Shown here piece after piece: positions 1 through 7,923 of a stretch of 64,000 nt of DNA. The stretch spans positions 62,001 through 126,000 of the forward strand of contig NZ_JAKRNK010000011.1 of the NCBI RefSeq assembly GCF_022346885.1, in the 5' to 3' direction. A program made the translations under genes and the position numbers. The stretch is from Paenibacillus sp. ACRRX (lineage in GTDB: Bacteria; Bacillota; Bacilli; Paenibacillales; Paenibacillaceae). Within the stretch, counting starts at the first letter, position 1. The number at the start of each line of letters is the position of its first letter. The notes below the pieces were generated by a model. The model ran no database searches. It was given only the letters and a program-made list of their open reading frames with translations, and was not told where the DNA came from.

Positions 1-804
1 TCACTAATAGGAGACGCGATAAGCCACTCCGTTCTGCCCGGAATCGTGATCGCCTTTATGATCAGCGGCTCACGTGATTCGCTTGCCATGCTGTTAGGTG
101 CTTCTGTAGTCGGGCTTATTACGGTCTTTCTGATTCAAATGTTCCAGCAGAGCGGCGTTCAGTCCGACGCCTCGATAGGTGTTGTGTTTACAGCACTGTT
201 TGCAGTCGGTGTTGTGCTTGTCAGCTTAAATGCACGACAAGTTGATCTTGACTTAGACTGCGTATTATTTGGCGAGATTGCGTATGTACATTGGAATACG
301 ATTGACGTCTTCGGCATCGATTACATACCGAAGGCAGTATGGATACTTGGCTTCACGGTTGCTGTTATTTTTGTAGTGATTGGACTCTTTTACAAACAAT
401 TTAAAATCTGCGCGTTCGATCCCGCTATGGCACTTGCTTGCGGCATTCCAGTTGCGTTGTTCCACTACCTTTTAATGGGTCTGGTATCGATGACAACGGT
501 AGCCAGCTTTGAGAGTGTTGGTGCTATTCTGGTCGTAGGTATGCTGATCGTACCTGCTGCTACAGCCTATTTGTTGACAGAGCGGTTGTCAGTGATGATC
601 ATATACAGCGTGCTGATTGGCATAGCATGTGCAGTACTGGGATATTATACGGCAGCATGGCTCGATGCTTCTATTGCCGGAATGATGGTAACTGTAGCAG
701 GCGCATTGTTCGTATTGGCTTTTATTTTCTCCCCAAGCCACGGTATGTTGGCGCGGTTAATCAAGCAGCGTAAACTCGCTGTACTTCACAGTCAAGTAAG
801 CTGA
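1..804 (+). CDS. metal ABC transporter permease (ABC-3 family), 5' truncated by window edge
   Basis: The reading frame is open from base 1, so the true start lies outside the window; 267 residues are visible. The first residues read SLIGDAISHSVLPG, the conserved permease segment of manganese/zinc/iron chelate importers (TroC/TroD, MntC/MntD, ZnuB). At least six hydrophobic segments follow, with the family signature SVGAILVVGMLIVPAATAYL near the C-terminal third. It should form the membrane channel with an ATPase and a binding lipoprotein encoded to the left. A TroD/MntD-type manganese permease is my best guess, but metal choice cannot be settled from this protein alone. The gene ends at TGA 802-804 in front of an unusual tandem repeat. 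Confidence 0.88.
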   Translation, partial: SLIGDAISHSVLPGIVIAFMISGSRDSLAMLLGASVVGLITVFLIQMFQQSGVQSDASIGVVFTALFAVGVVLVSLNARQVDLDLDCVLFGEIAYVHWNTIDVFGIDYIPKAVWILGFTVAVIFVVIGLFYKQFKICAFDPAMALACGIPVALFHYLLMGLVSMTTVASFESVGAILVVGMLIVPAATAYLLTERLSVMIIYSVLIGIACAVLGYYTAAWLDASIAGMMVTVAGALFVLAFIFSPSHGMLARLIKQRKLAVLHSQVS

Positions 805-817
805 CATATGAGCATTC

Positions 818-940
818 AGCAAGCGTGTAGTAAGCGTGTGATAAGGATCTAACAGGCACGTAAGCAAGTACGTAGCAAGCACGCAAGAGGGTGTGTATCA
901 AGTGCGTAACAAGCATGTTACAAGCACGCATGAAACGAAT
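818..940. repeat. degenerate 11-bp tandem repeat, about 11 copies
   Basis: Ten to eleven contiguous units of 11 bp (two of 12 bp) follow the pattern RNCAAGCRYGT, for example AGCAAGCGTGT, AGTAAGCGTGT, AGCAAGCACGC, ATCAAGTGCGT and AACAAGCATGT. The block starts 14 bp after the permease stop codon. The unit length is close to one helical turn of DNA, so every copy faces the same side. No function is known to me. Confidence 0.75.
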
Positions 941-949
941 AGGCAATAG

Positions 950-994
950 GAAAGCTGGATTCGGGCATCTCATGATGCAACGGATTCAGCTTTC
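950..994 (+). terminator. hairpin after the permease gene and repeat, possible terminator
   Basis: GAAAGCTG at 950 pairs with CAGCTTTC ending at 994, with further pairing inward (GCATC/GATGC). The stem is good, but it is followed by TGTCATAT rather than a run of T, so termination is likely only moderate. Confidence 0.45.
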
Positions 995-1045
995 TGTCAT
1001 ATAGGCCAATATACTCAAGTTATTTATAGGAAGAGGTAGATATTT

Positions 1046-1075
1046 TTGTTGTGCTCGTACCGTTTATGATACAAT
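1046..1075 (+). promoter_or_regulatory. sigma-A-like promoter for the HAD phosphatase gene
   Basis: TTGTTG (1046-1051), an 18-bp spacer and TACAAT (1070-1075). It lies about 110 bp before the next start codon and after the hairpin that closes the previous unit. Confidence 0.5.
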
Positions 1076-1183
1076 GTCGTTATGTAAAATGGCGTATGGT
1101 AGCCGTCTTACGCGCAGGGTCGCGAATCATGACGAATGTGCGGATGAGCAAGCCATAAACGCCGGACGGGAGTGTAGGCAACA

Positions 1184-1921
1184 ATGAGTAAATATACACT
1201 GTTAGCTCTCGATATGGACGGGACGCTGTTAGACGAGGACCAACGAGTGAGTGAGGATACCGCCCAAGCGATAGCGGAAGCGCAAGCAGCGGGTGTAACG
1301 GTCATATTATCGACAGGCAGAGCGATTCAAAACGCGGTGCCCTATGCGGAACAGCTTGGTTTGACGGGACCAATGGTAACGGTAAATGGTGGTGAGGTAT
1401 GGAAAAACCCTCAAGAGCTTCACATTCGCCATCTACTGCAGCGCAGCGCTGTTACTAAGATGCTTGAGCTATCTGAGAAGTATGACACTTGGTTCTGGGC
1501 CTATTCGACTGAACGATTGTATAACAGGGAGAAATGGAACGGAAATGTGGAGCAGGAGGATTGGCTGAAGTTCGGTTATTTTAATGAAGATGATATCGTA
1601 CGCGGTCAATTGCTTGACGAATTACGCACTTTAGGCGGATTGGAGTTAACCAACTCTTCGCCGCACAATATTGAGATTAACCCGCTCGGCATCAACAAAG
1701 CATCAGGTGTACAGACTGTGTGTGATATGCTCGGTCTGGACATCTTGCAGACGATCGCCGTCGGGGATAGCTTAAATGACATTGCAGTCATTCGTCATGC
1801 AGGACTTGGTGTGGCAATGGGGAACGCGCAGGAGGAAGTTAAGCAGGCCGCTGATGCGATCGTAGCTTCCAACAATGAAAGCGGCGTAGCGGAAGTGATT
1901 CGGCGGTTTATTTTAGCATAA
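1184..1921 (+). CDS. Cof-type HAD-superfamily phosphatase
   Basis: A 245-residue cytoplasmic hydrolase of the HAD superfamily, Cof/IIB branch, which removes phosphate from sugar phosphates, flavin nucleotides or similar small molecules. Motif I is DMDGTLLDED (residues about 9-18, nucleophile first Asp). Motif II is STGRA. The motif III lysine lies in GINKASGV. Motif IV is GDSLNDIAVI, followed by GVAMGNA. The length is slightly short of the usual 260-290 but all catalytic motifs are present. ATG 1184 follows a weak GGGAG site. The substrate cannot be read from the sequence. DUF456 and flippase genes follow on the same strand with short gaps. Confidence 0.9.
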   Translation: MSKYTLLALDMDGTLLDEDQRVSEDTAQAIAEAQAAGVTVILSTGRAIQNAVPYAEQLGLTGPMVTVNGGEVWKNPQELHIRHLLQRSAVTKMLELSEKYDTWFWAYSTERLYNREKWNGNVEQEDWLKFGYFNEDDIVRGQLLDELRTLGGLELTNSSPHNIEINPLGINKASGVQTVCDMLGLDILQTIAVGDSLNDIAVIRHAGLGVAMGNAQEEVKQAADAIVASNNESGVAEVIRRFILA

Positions 1922-1977
1922 TTATAGCGCATGAAGTAATCAATAGGATATCGCCAGCAGCTAAGGAGGAATTCGTG

Positions 1978-2457
1978 ATGGCCATTTTGGGATGGATACT
2001 TGTCATTGCTTTGTTTGCGGTCGGGATGGCGGGTGCCATCTTCCCTATACTTCCAGGGGCACTCGCGATATATGCGGCGTTCTTTGTGTATGGCCTATTT
2101 TTTACATTCGAACCGTTCGGATTCTGGTTCTGGTCCATCCAGACATTAATCGTTGTGGTCATGTTTGTGGCGGATTATGCGGTCAGTGCCTGGGGTGTCA
2201 AACGATATGGGGGTTCAAGGGCATCCGTTATTGGCAGTACGATTGGGGTTATATTCGGCCCGTTTGTCATTCCGGCATTTGGTCTCCTAATAGGTCCGTT
2301 TCTCGGAGCTTTGATCGGGGAGCTGATCACAGGGGCTGATGTCGGACGGTCGACTAAGGCTGCGATTGGAGCGATCGTTGGTTTATTTACCAGCATGGTG
2401 ACAAAGTTCATTCTGCAAATCGTTATGATTGTGTTATTTATAATTTGGATTATTTAA
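1978..2457 (+). CDS. DUF456 family membrane protein
   Basis: A protein of about 159 residues, almost entirely hydrophobic, with four to five predicted membrane spans. Glycine-rich repeats such as GSTIGVIFGPFVIPAFG and GPFLGALIGELI match the DUF456 family of small bacterial membrane proteins (YqgC-like). Its function is unknown. A strong AAGGAGG site at 1963-1969 sits 8 bp before ATG 1978; a GTG three bases earlier is in frame but closer than usual. It lies 56 bp after the HAD gene and 38 bp before the flippase gene, so the three may be co-transcribed. Confidence 0.85.
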   Translation: MAILGWILVIALFAVGMAGAIFPILPGALAIYAAFFVYGLFFTFEPFGFWFWSIQTLIVVVMFVADYAVSAWGVKRYGGSRASVIGSTIGVIFGPFVIPAFGLLIGPFLGALIGELITGADVGRSTKAAIGAIVGLFTSMVTKFILQIVMIVLFIIWII

Positions 2458-2495
2458 TTTGTGGTCTGTGGTAGAAGAGGAAAGAAGGGAAGCTT

Positions 2496-4166
2496 TTGGC
2501 AAAGGAGTCTTTTATTAAAGGGACGCTCATCATTGCAGCTGCTACTTTAGTAGCACGCGTGCTGGGCGTATTCCAGCGGGTACCGCTTGAGCATATGCTC
2601 GGTTCTGTAGGTAACGCGGCGTTTGCCACATCTCAGAACGTCTATTTGATGATCTTGGCAATCGCGACTGCGGGTATTCCGAGCACACTCAGCAAAATGG
2701 TATCTGAACGTTACGCCCTTAATCAGGTGCGTGAGGCCGAGCGTGTCTATGCTGCGGCGCTACTGTTTGGTCTCATATCCGGCGTCGTTGTGACGCTGCT
2801 GCTGTTTTTCCTGGCACCTGTCTATGCGACAGCGATCAAGCAGCCAGAAGCCGCGCTCGCCATTCGCGCGCTGGCACCAGCGCTGTTATTGTTCCCGATG
2901 CTTGCAATGATGCGGGGGTATACACAGGGACGCAACATGATGCAGGCCAGCGGTGTGTCCCAGATTATTGAGCAGATTTTACGCGTCGCAACGGCGATCG
3001 CGCTTGCTTTAATCCTTGTGAACAATGGCGCATCCCAAGCTTGGGCAGCTGCAGGAGCTTCCTTCGGCGGTGTACTTGGCAGTATCGGTGCTTTTGTCGT
3101 AATGATTTACTACCTGCGCAAGCTGCGCCGCTTGGATCGTGAAGCAGGCGTACGGGCTCGCAGGTCTAATACACCGCCTGTCTCGTTGAAGGCGATCTTT
3201 GCGTCCATCTTTGCGTTATCGATTCCTATAGTGCTGGCATCACTTGCCGTGCCATTGGTCAACTTTATTGATTCGTCCATTACAGTGCCGCTGTTGTCCT
3301 CGGACGTAGGTGAGGCTACTGCGACGCATATCTATGGCATATTAGGGCAGCGTGCCCAATCGATTGCAGGCATACCGCCGATTCTGGCGATTGCGCTCAG
3401 TACATCGATTATTCCGGTCATTTCCGCTGCTTATGCGAAGCGGGATATGCAGCACTTACAGCGCCAGATCTCGCTTGCGATGCGTATTTCCGTATTAAGC
3501 GGCATGCCGATCGTATTAGCGCTTGGCGTAGGTGCCTTTTCCATTAACGGATTGTTATTCAGCTCGCTAGATGGTGCTGGTATTATTGCCATGCTGACGC
3601 TGGGTACGATATTACAGATTACGATGATGACATCAAGCTCGATCCTGATCGGACTTGGCAAGCCTTATATTGCGATGATTAGTGTTACGCTGGGTATTAT
3701 CCTTAAGCTTATTTTCAGCTTTGTGCTGGCTCAATTTATTGGTGTATACGGTATTATTACAGCAACGATGATTACGTTCTTAATTATTACGTATCTCAAC
3801 CTGCGTGTGATGAAGAAAGTCGTCAAGTTTGACGTTATGGGCAAGCGTTGGCCTGGTTTTATGCTGGCTACTCTTCTTGCAGGCGGCCTTGGTTATTTGA
3901 CGGAGCGTTTGGGTGAGCAGCTTGTTGGCATTACAGCCCAATCTGTTAAATATGGAGAGCCCTTGGCGGTTGTTCCTCATGCGGGCCACAAGATTGGTTT
4001 TATGTTTACAGCAGGGTTTGTTGGTATAGTAGTGTTGGTTGTATTTATCGTAGGCCTGGTGGCGTTTCGTGTCGTTCGTAGGGACGAGCTTGGCAGTTAT
4101 CCTCGGATTGTTCAGAAAGTACTGCGGCCTATTATGCGAATCCAGAAGGTGGGTTCCAGAGGGTAG
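2496..4166 (+). CDS. polysaccharide/lipid II flippase-like membrane protein (MOP superfamily, SpoVB/MurJ-like)
   Basis: A 556-residue integral membrane protein with about 14 hydrophobic segments. The opening FIKGTLIIAAATLVARVLGV and the later MMRGYTQGRNMMQASGVSQI are typical of the Gram-positive SpoVB/YtgP (MurJ) branch of the MOP exporter superfamily, whose members move lipid-linked cell wall or polysaccharide precursors across the membrane. The start is TTG 2496, supported by AAGGGA about 6 bp upstream. The length fits the family (about 520-560). Whether it is the housekeeping MurJ, a spore-specific SpoVB or a polysaccharide flippase cannot be decided here. A strong terminator follows. Confidence 0.85.
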   Translation: MAKESFIKGTLIIAAATLVARVLGVFQRVPLEHMLGSVGNAAFATSQNVYLMILAIATAGIPSTLSKMVSERYALNQVREAERVYAAALLFGLISGVVVTLLLFFLAPVYATAIKQPEAALAIRALAPALLLFPMLAMMRGYTQGRNMMQASGVSQIIEQILRVATAIALALILVNNGASQAWAAAGASFGGVLGSIGAFVVMIYYLRKLRRLDREAGVRARRSNTPPVSLKAIFASIFALSIPIVLASLAVPLVNFIDSSITVPLLSSDVGEATATHIYGILGQRAQSIAGIPPILAIALSTSIIPVISAAYAKRDMQHLQRQISLAMRISVLSGMPIVLALGVGAFSINGLLFSSLDGAGIIAMLTLGTILQITMMTSSSILIGLGKPYIAMISVTLGIILKLIFSFVLAQFIGVYGIITATMITFLIITYLNLRVMKKVVKFDVMGKRWPGFMLATLLAGGLGYLTERLGEQLVGITAQSVKYGEPLAVVPHAGHKIGFMFTAGFVGIVVLVVFIVGLVAFRVVRRDELGSYPRIVQKVLRPIMRIQKVGSRG

Positions 4167-4189
4167 GCCCTAGTGACTAATATAGGAAG

Positions 4190-4230
4190 ACAGGTATTCT
4201 CTCTTAAGCATAGAGGATACCTGTTTTTTT
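4190..4230 (+). terminator. rho-independent terminator after the flippase gene
   Basis: ACAGGTAT-CTCT pairs with AGAG-ATACCTGT and is followed by eight T residues. It closes the 1.1-4.2 kb unit before the maltodextrin promoter. Confidence 0.9.
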
Positions 4231-4236
4231 ATGTTA

Positions 4237-4265
4237 TTGACGACTTGTTTTAAAGGAGTTATCAT
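4237..4265 (+). promoter_or_regulatory. promoter of the maltodextrin transport operon
   Basis: TTGACG (4237-4242), a 17-bp spacer and TATCAT (4260-4265), a good sigma-A promoter. The LacI-type operator begins 12 bp after the -10 box, so a bound repressor would cover the transcription start. Confidence 0.75.
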
Positions 4266-4277
4266 ATTAATGAAATT

Positions 4278-4293
4278 ACTTAAACGTTTAAGT
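4278..4293. promoter_or_regulatory. LacI-family operator upstream of mdxE
   Basis: ACTTAAACGTTTAAGT is a perfect palindrome with the central CG typical of LacI/GalR operators. Its 14-bp core CTTAAACGTTTAAG recurs exactly at the promoter of the LacI gene at 9.7 kb. Confidence 0.8.
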
Positions 4294-4333
4294 TAACTTA
4301 AGTCGAGTTGAATGAAGACTGGAGGGATAAGTC

Positions 4334-5629
4334 GTGTCAAAGCGTTTTATGATTTCCATGTGGGTGGCGTTAGTTAGTTGTATGCTTCTGCTTACAGCAT
4401 GTGGGTCGCAGCAGACGGGCCAATCTGCTTCGCCAAAAGAAGAACATTCTGAACAGCAGCAAGGGCTGCAAACAGAGTTGAAGCCAGAAGAAGGCGCGGA
4501 ATTACTTGTATGGGAGTCCAAGGGACCTGAGTTGGATTTTATGAAAGCGGTCGCAGTAAGCTTTGAACAAGAATATGGCGTAAAGGTGAAGGTGGAAGCC
4601 GTTCCTGCTATAGATGCCGTGACTAAGCTGACGACGGATGGGCCTGCTGGAATCGGAGCAGATGTTTTTGCAGCGCCGCATGATCACTTAGGTAATGCAG
4701 TCATGGCAGGGCTAGTCCTGCAAAATGACGTGTTAGACGACCCAGCAAAAAATCAATTTATGACCTCGGCTCTGGAAGGTGTTAGTTATGAAGGGGTATT
4801 GTACGGTTATCCAACCGCAATTGAGACCTATGCGTTGTATTATAATAAAAAATTGCTGCCAAAGGCACCTGGGACTTATGACGAGTTGATCCAATTTGCC
4901 AAGTCGTATAATGATCCTGCGAATAAGAAGTACGCCCTTATGTGGAATGTAGGACAGTTGTATCAATCTTACTCTTTCTTGGCGGGTTATGGCGGATATG
5001 TGTTCGGCAACGGGGGGACGAATGCGGCGGATATGGGGCTGAATAGCGCTCAGTCGGTTGCAGGAGCAAAGTATTTACAATCATTAAAGCAAATTTTGCC
5101 TATCAACGTTAACGATATCAACGATAATATCATTACCGGATTTTTCGTAGAAGGCAGCACGGCAGCTATCATTAATGGCCCATGGCTAATGAATGAGTTG
5201 ACGAATGCAGGTGTCGATTATGCGGTGGCTCCGCTGCCGCTCTTGCCAAATGGGGAGCACCCGAAGAGCATGTCGGGTATCCGGGCTGTATATGTCAACT
5301 CGTATACCGAATATCCAGCAGCAGCAAAGCTGTTTGCACGTTATGTCACTTCACAGGAAAATGGCAAGAAGCGATTCGAAATGACAAGACAGCTGCCGGC
5401 CAGAAAAGATCTAATGGCCGAGCCTGCGATCGCGCAGGATGCTAATATTATGGCTTTCTTGGAGCAAGCGGAACATTCGACGCCTATGCCATCCATACCA
5501 GAAATGGGAACCGTATGGGTTCCAGCAGGTGCTGCATTAGCTGCTATCTGGAACGACAATCAGGAGCCAAGCATTGTGCTGGATAAGGCAGCAGCTCAGA
5601 TCAAGACAGCGATTCAATCCAAGAAATAA
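4334..5629 (+). CDS. mdxE: maltodextrin-binding lipoprotein of an ABC transporter
   Basis: A 431-residue extracellular solute-binding protein, family 1 (MalE/MdxE type), that captures maltodextrins outside the membrane and delivers them to the MdxFG channel. The signal peptide ends in the lipobox LLTAC with Cys23, so the protein is anchored as a lipoprotein. The family features ADVFAAPHD, GYPTAIETYALYYNKKL and AAIINGPW are visible. The start is GTG 4334 with GGAGGG 7 bp upstream. Permease genes follow directly and an alpha-glucanase gene lies downstream, which supports maltodextrin as substrate. The dedicated ATPase is absent here; a shared MsmX-type ATPase elsewhere is usual for these systems. 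Expression is probably repressed through the operator at 4278. Confidence 0.9.
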   Translation: MSKRFMISMWVALVSCMLLLTACGSQQTGQSASPKEEHSEQQQGLQTELKPEEGAELLVWESKGPELDFMKAVAVSFEQEYGVKVKVEAVPAIDAVTKLTTDGPAGIGADVFAAPHDHLGNAVMAGLVLQNDVLDDPAKNQFMTSALEGVSYEGVLYGYPTAIETYALYYNKKLLPKAPGTYDELIQFAKSYNDPANKKYALMWNVGQLYQSYSFLAGYGGYVFGNGGTNAADMGLNSAQSVAGAKYLQSLKQILPINVNDINDNIITGFFVEGSTAAIINGPWLMNELTNAGVDYAVAPLPLLPNGEHPKSMSGIRAVYVNSYTEYPAAAKLFARYVTSQENGKKRFEMTRQLPARKDLMAEPAIAQDANIMAFLEQAEHSTPMPSIPEMGTVWVPAGAALAAIWNDNQEPSIVLDKAAAQIKTAIQSKK

Positions 5630-5679
5630 TCGGTCACATGAACGGGTAATCTCAAAATTCGACTAAGGCGGTCTTCCGT

Positions 5680-6996
5680 ATGATGGCAACAACAGATGCT
5701 CGTCGGCATCGGACCATAGCTGCTATTTTCTCTGCGGTATTTATAGGTTTGGGTCAGTTGTACAATAGGCAATATATAAAGGGTTTGCTATTTATGACAG
5801 CGACTCAATTGTTCTTTTGGAATTATTATCCCATCGTTTATCAAGGAATTAAAGGGCTCATTACATTAGGGGATGTGCCTTCCAAAATTGTTGCTGGTAA
5901 TGTCATAAAAGGGGACCACTCCATCTTTATGCTGATCCATGGCATCATTATGATCGTCTTGGTGTTGTTATTTGCAGGTTTCTATGCGCTGAATATATAC
6001 GATGCTAAGAAGAATGGTGAGCTAAGAGATCAAGGAAAGGCGGTTCCTGGATTTCTAGTATCGGTAAGACAGGCTAAGTTCAGACACTTTCCGTACCTGC
6101 TGCTGCTGCCCTCTCTCTTTTTTGTTTTATTTGTGACGGTGCTGCCGCTTGTGTTTAATGTATTGATTGCTTTTACGAACTATTCAGCACCTCATCACAT
6201 TCCAGACCGCAACTTGGTGGACTGGACGGGGCTGCGAACATTTTACGATTTGTTCGCGCAGGAGTCGTGGCGGACGACCTTCTTTGGTATATCCGTCTGG
6301 AATATCATCTGGGCGGTAGCGTCCACGCTGTCTGTATTTTTTAGCGGCCTTGTACTGGCATTAATGGTGAATCATCCTAGAATAAAGTTCAAAAGGTTTT
6401 GGCGAACAATATTTATTCTGCCGTGGGCGGTTCCGCAATTTATATCGATACTGGTGTTCCGCGTGCTGCTGAATGGTTCTTTTGGTCCCGTGAACGATAT
6501 GCTGGTTAAATTGGGGATGTCGCCCGTGCCTTGGCTTTCGGACCCGACGATGGCCAAAGTCACCATTATAATTGTAAACTTGTGGTTCTCTACGCCGTTC
6601 CTAATGGCGTTAATGTCTGGTGTGTTAACGACACTTCCGCGTGACTTGTACGAAGCAGCTGCAGTGGATGGCGCCACTGGGACACAACGATTCACGAAAC
6701 TTACACTGCCACTTGTACTAGCAGCGACAGCACCGATTTTAATTATGCAGTTTGCATTTAATTTTAACAATTTTAACTTGATTTATATGCTGACGGATGG
6801 CAGCCCGAATCATCCTGATTACTATTACGCGGGCAGTACGGATATTTTGATCTCGTGGATTTTTAAAATGACACTGAATCAAAGCCAGTTCAATATGGCT
6901 TCCGCTGTATCGATTATCATGTTTGTCTTTATTGCGGTCTTTTCCCTGTGGAATTATAGAAGGATGAAGACAACACGAGAAGAGGATAGGATCTAA
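5680..6996 (+). CDS. mdxF: maltodextrin ABC transporter permease, MalF type
   Basis: A 438-residue inner-membrane permease. The N-terminal part has an extra hydrophobic region (FIGLGQLYNRQYIKG) seen in Bacillus MdxF. The permease core carries the EAA loop YEAAAVDGATGTQRF about 60 residues before the end of the conserved domain, which contacts the ATPase. Its length matches B. subtilis MdxF closely. ATG 5680 follows AAGGCGGT by 8 bp; a second in-frame ATG is adjacent. The stop codon abuts the mdxG start, indicating translational coupling. Confidence 0.92.
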   Translation: MMATTDARRHRTIAAIFSAVFIGLGQLYNRQYIKGLLFMTATQLFFWNYYPIVYQGIKGLITLGDVPSKIVAGNVIKGDHSIFMLIHGIIMIVLVLLFAGFYALNIYDAKKNGELRDQGKAVPGFLVSVRQAKFRHFPYLLLLPSLFFVLFVTVLPLVFNVLIAFTNYSAPHHIPDRNLVDWTGLRTFYDLFAQESWRTTFFGISVWNIIWAVASTLSVFFSGLVLALMVNHPRIKFKRFWRTIFILPWAVPQFISILVFRVLLNGSFGPVNDMLVKLGMSPVPWLSDPTMAKVTIIIVNLWFSTPFLMALMSGVLTTLPRDLYEAAAVDGATGTQRFTKLTLPLVLAATAPILIMQFAFNFNNFNLIYMLTDGSPNHPDYYYAGSTDILISWIFKMTLNQSQFNMASAVSIIMFVFIAVFSLWNYRRMKTTREEDRI

Positions 6997-7830
6997 ATGT
7001 CAAAATTGCTGAACAATTTGGTCGTCATTGGCATATACGCGGTGTTTGCCGTGCTTCTGTTGACGACAATATATCCGTTGATTTGGGTGATCGGTACCTC
7101 TCTTCATCCGGGAAATACTTTAATGGTAAGCAGTATGTTTCCCAAGCAGCCAACGCTGGAGCATTATGTCGAGCTCATTCGAAATACTGATTTTGTACTG
7201 TGGTTCCGAAATACAGTAACGATTGCACTTGCAAATGCGGTTTTATCAACAGGTTTAGTGGCAGCTACAGCCTATGCTTTTTCCCGTTTTCGCTTTAAAG
7301 GCAGGCAGCAAGGTTTGATGGCGCTGCTTATCCTGCAAATGTTTCCTGGCTTCTTATCGATTATGGCAATCTTTGTCCTGCTGCTGCAAACGAAGCTGCT
7401 GGATACACACTTGGGCCTAATTTTAATTTATGCTGGCGGTTCTATCTCGATGGGGACTTGGGTGATGAAAGGTCATTTCGATACGATTCCGAAAAGTCTG
7501 GAAGAGGCAGCATACATTGACGGTGCAAGCCATATGGTCACACTGTTTAAAATTATTTTGCCATTGTCGCTGCCTGCTATTACCTTTGTCGCTTTAAACA
7601 GCTTTATAACGCCGTTTATGGACTTTATACTTCCTCAGATTGTGCTGAGGTCGTCCGATAAAATGACGTTGGCGCAGGGCTTGTACAATATGGTTGCGAC
7701 AGAGACCAATTCCAGCTTTACGACGTTTGCCGCGGGTGCGGTACTAGTAGCGCTGCCGATCACGATCTTGTATATGTATTTCCAAAAATATCTCATCCAT
7801 GGTATGACGGCAGGTGCGGATAAAGGCTAG
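6997..7830 (+). CDS. mdxG: maltodextrin ABC transporter permease, MalG type
   Basis: A 277-residue permease with six predicted membrane spans and the EAA motif EEAAYIDGASHMVTLFKI, partner of MdxF in the maltodextrin channel. Its ATG directly follows the mdxF stop codon with no intergenic base. The length matches MdxG/MalG-type permeases. It is followed after 93 bp by the cytoplasmic glucanase, with no terminator visible between them. Confidence 0.92.
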   Translation: MSKLLNNLVVIGIYAVFAVLLLTTIYPLIWVIGTSLHPGNTLMVSSMFPKQPTLEHYVELIRNTDFVLWFRNTVTIALANAVLSTGLVAATAYAFSRFRFKGRQQGLMALLILQMFPGFLSIMAIFVLLLQTKLLDTHLGLILIYAGGSISMGTWVMKGHFDTIPKSLEEAAYIDGASHMVTLFKIILPLSLPAITFVALNSFITPFMDFILPQIVLRSSDKMTLAQGLYNMVATETNSSFTTFAAGAVLVALPITILYMYFQKYLIHGMTAGADKG

Positions 7831-7923
7831 CCATTACAAGACGAAATTTACCGTACTATTTAGGTCTCAATATGACGAGGCATATGTTTAATTATCTGGA
7901 TTCAGGAAGGAGTAGGTCAGATC

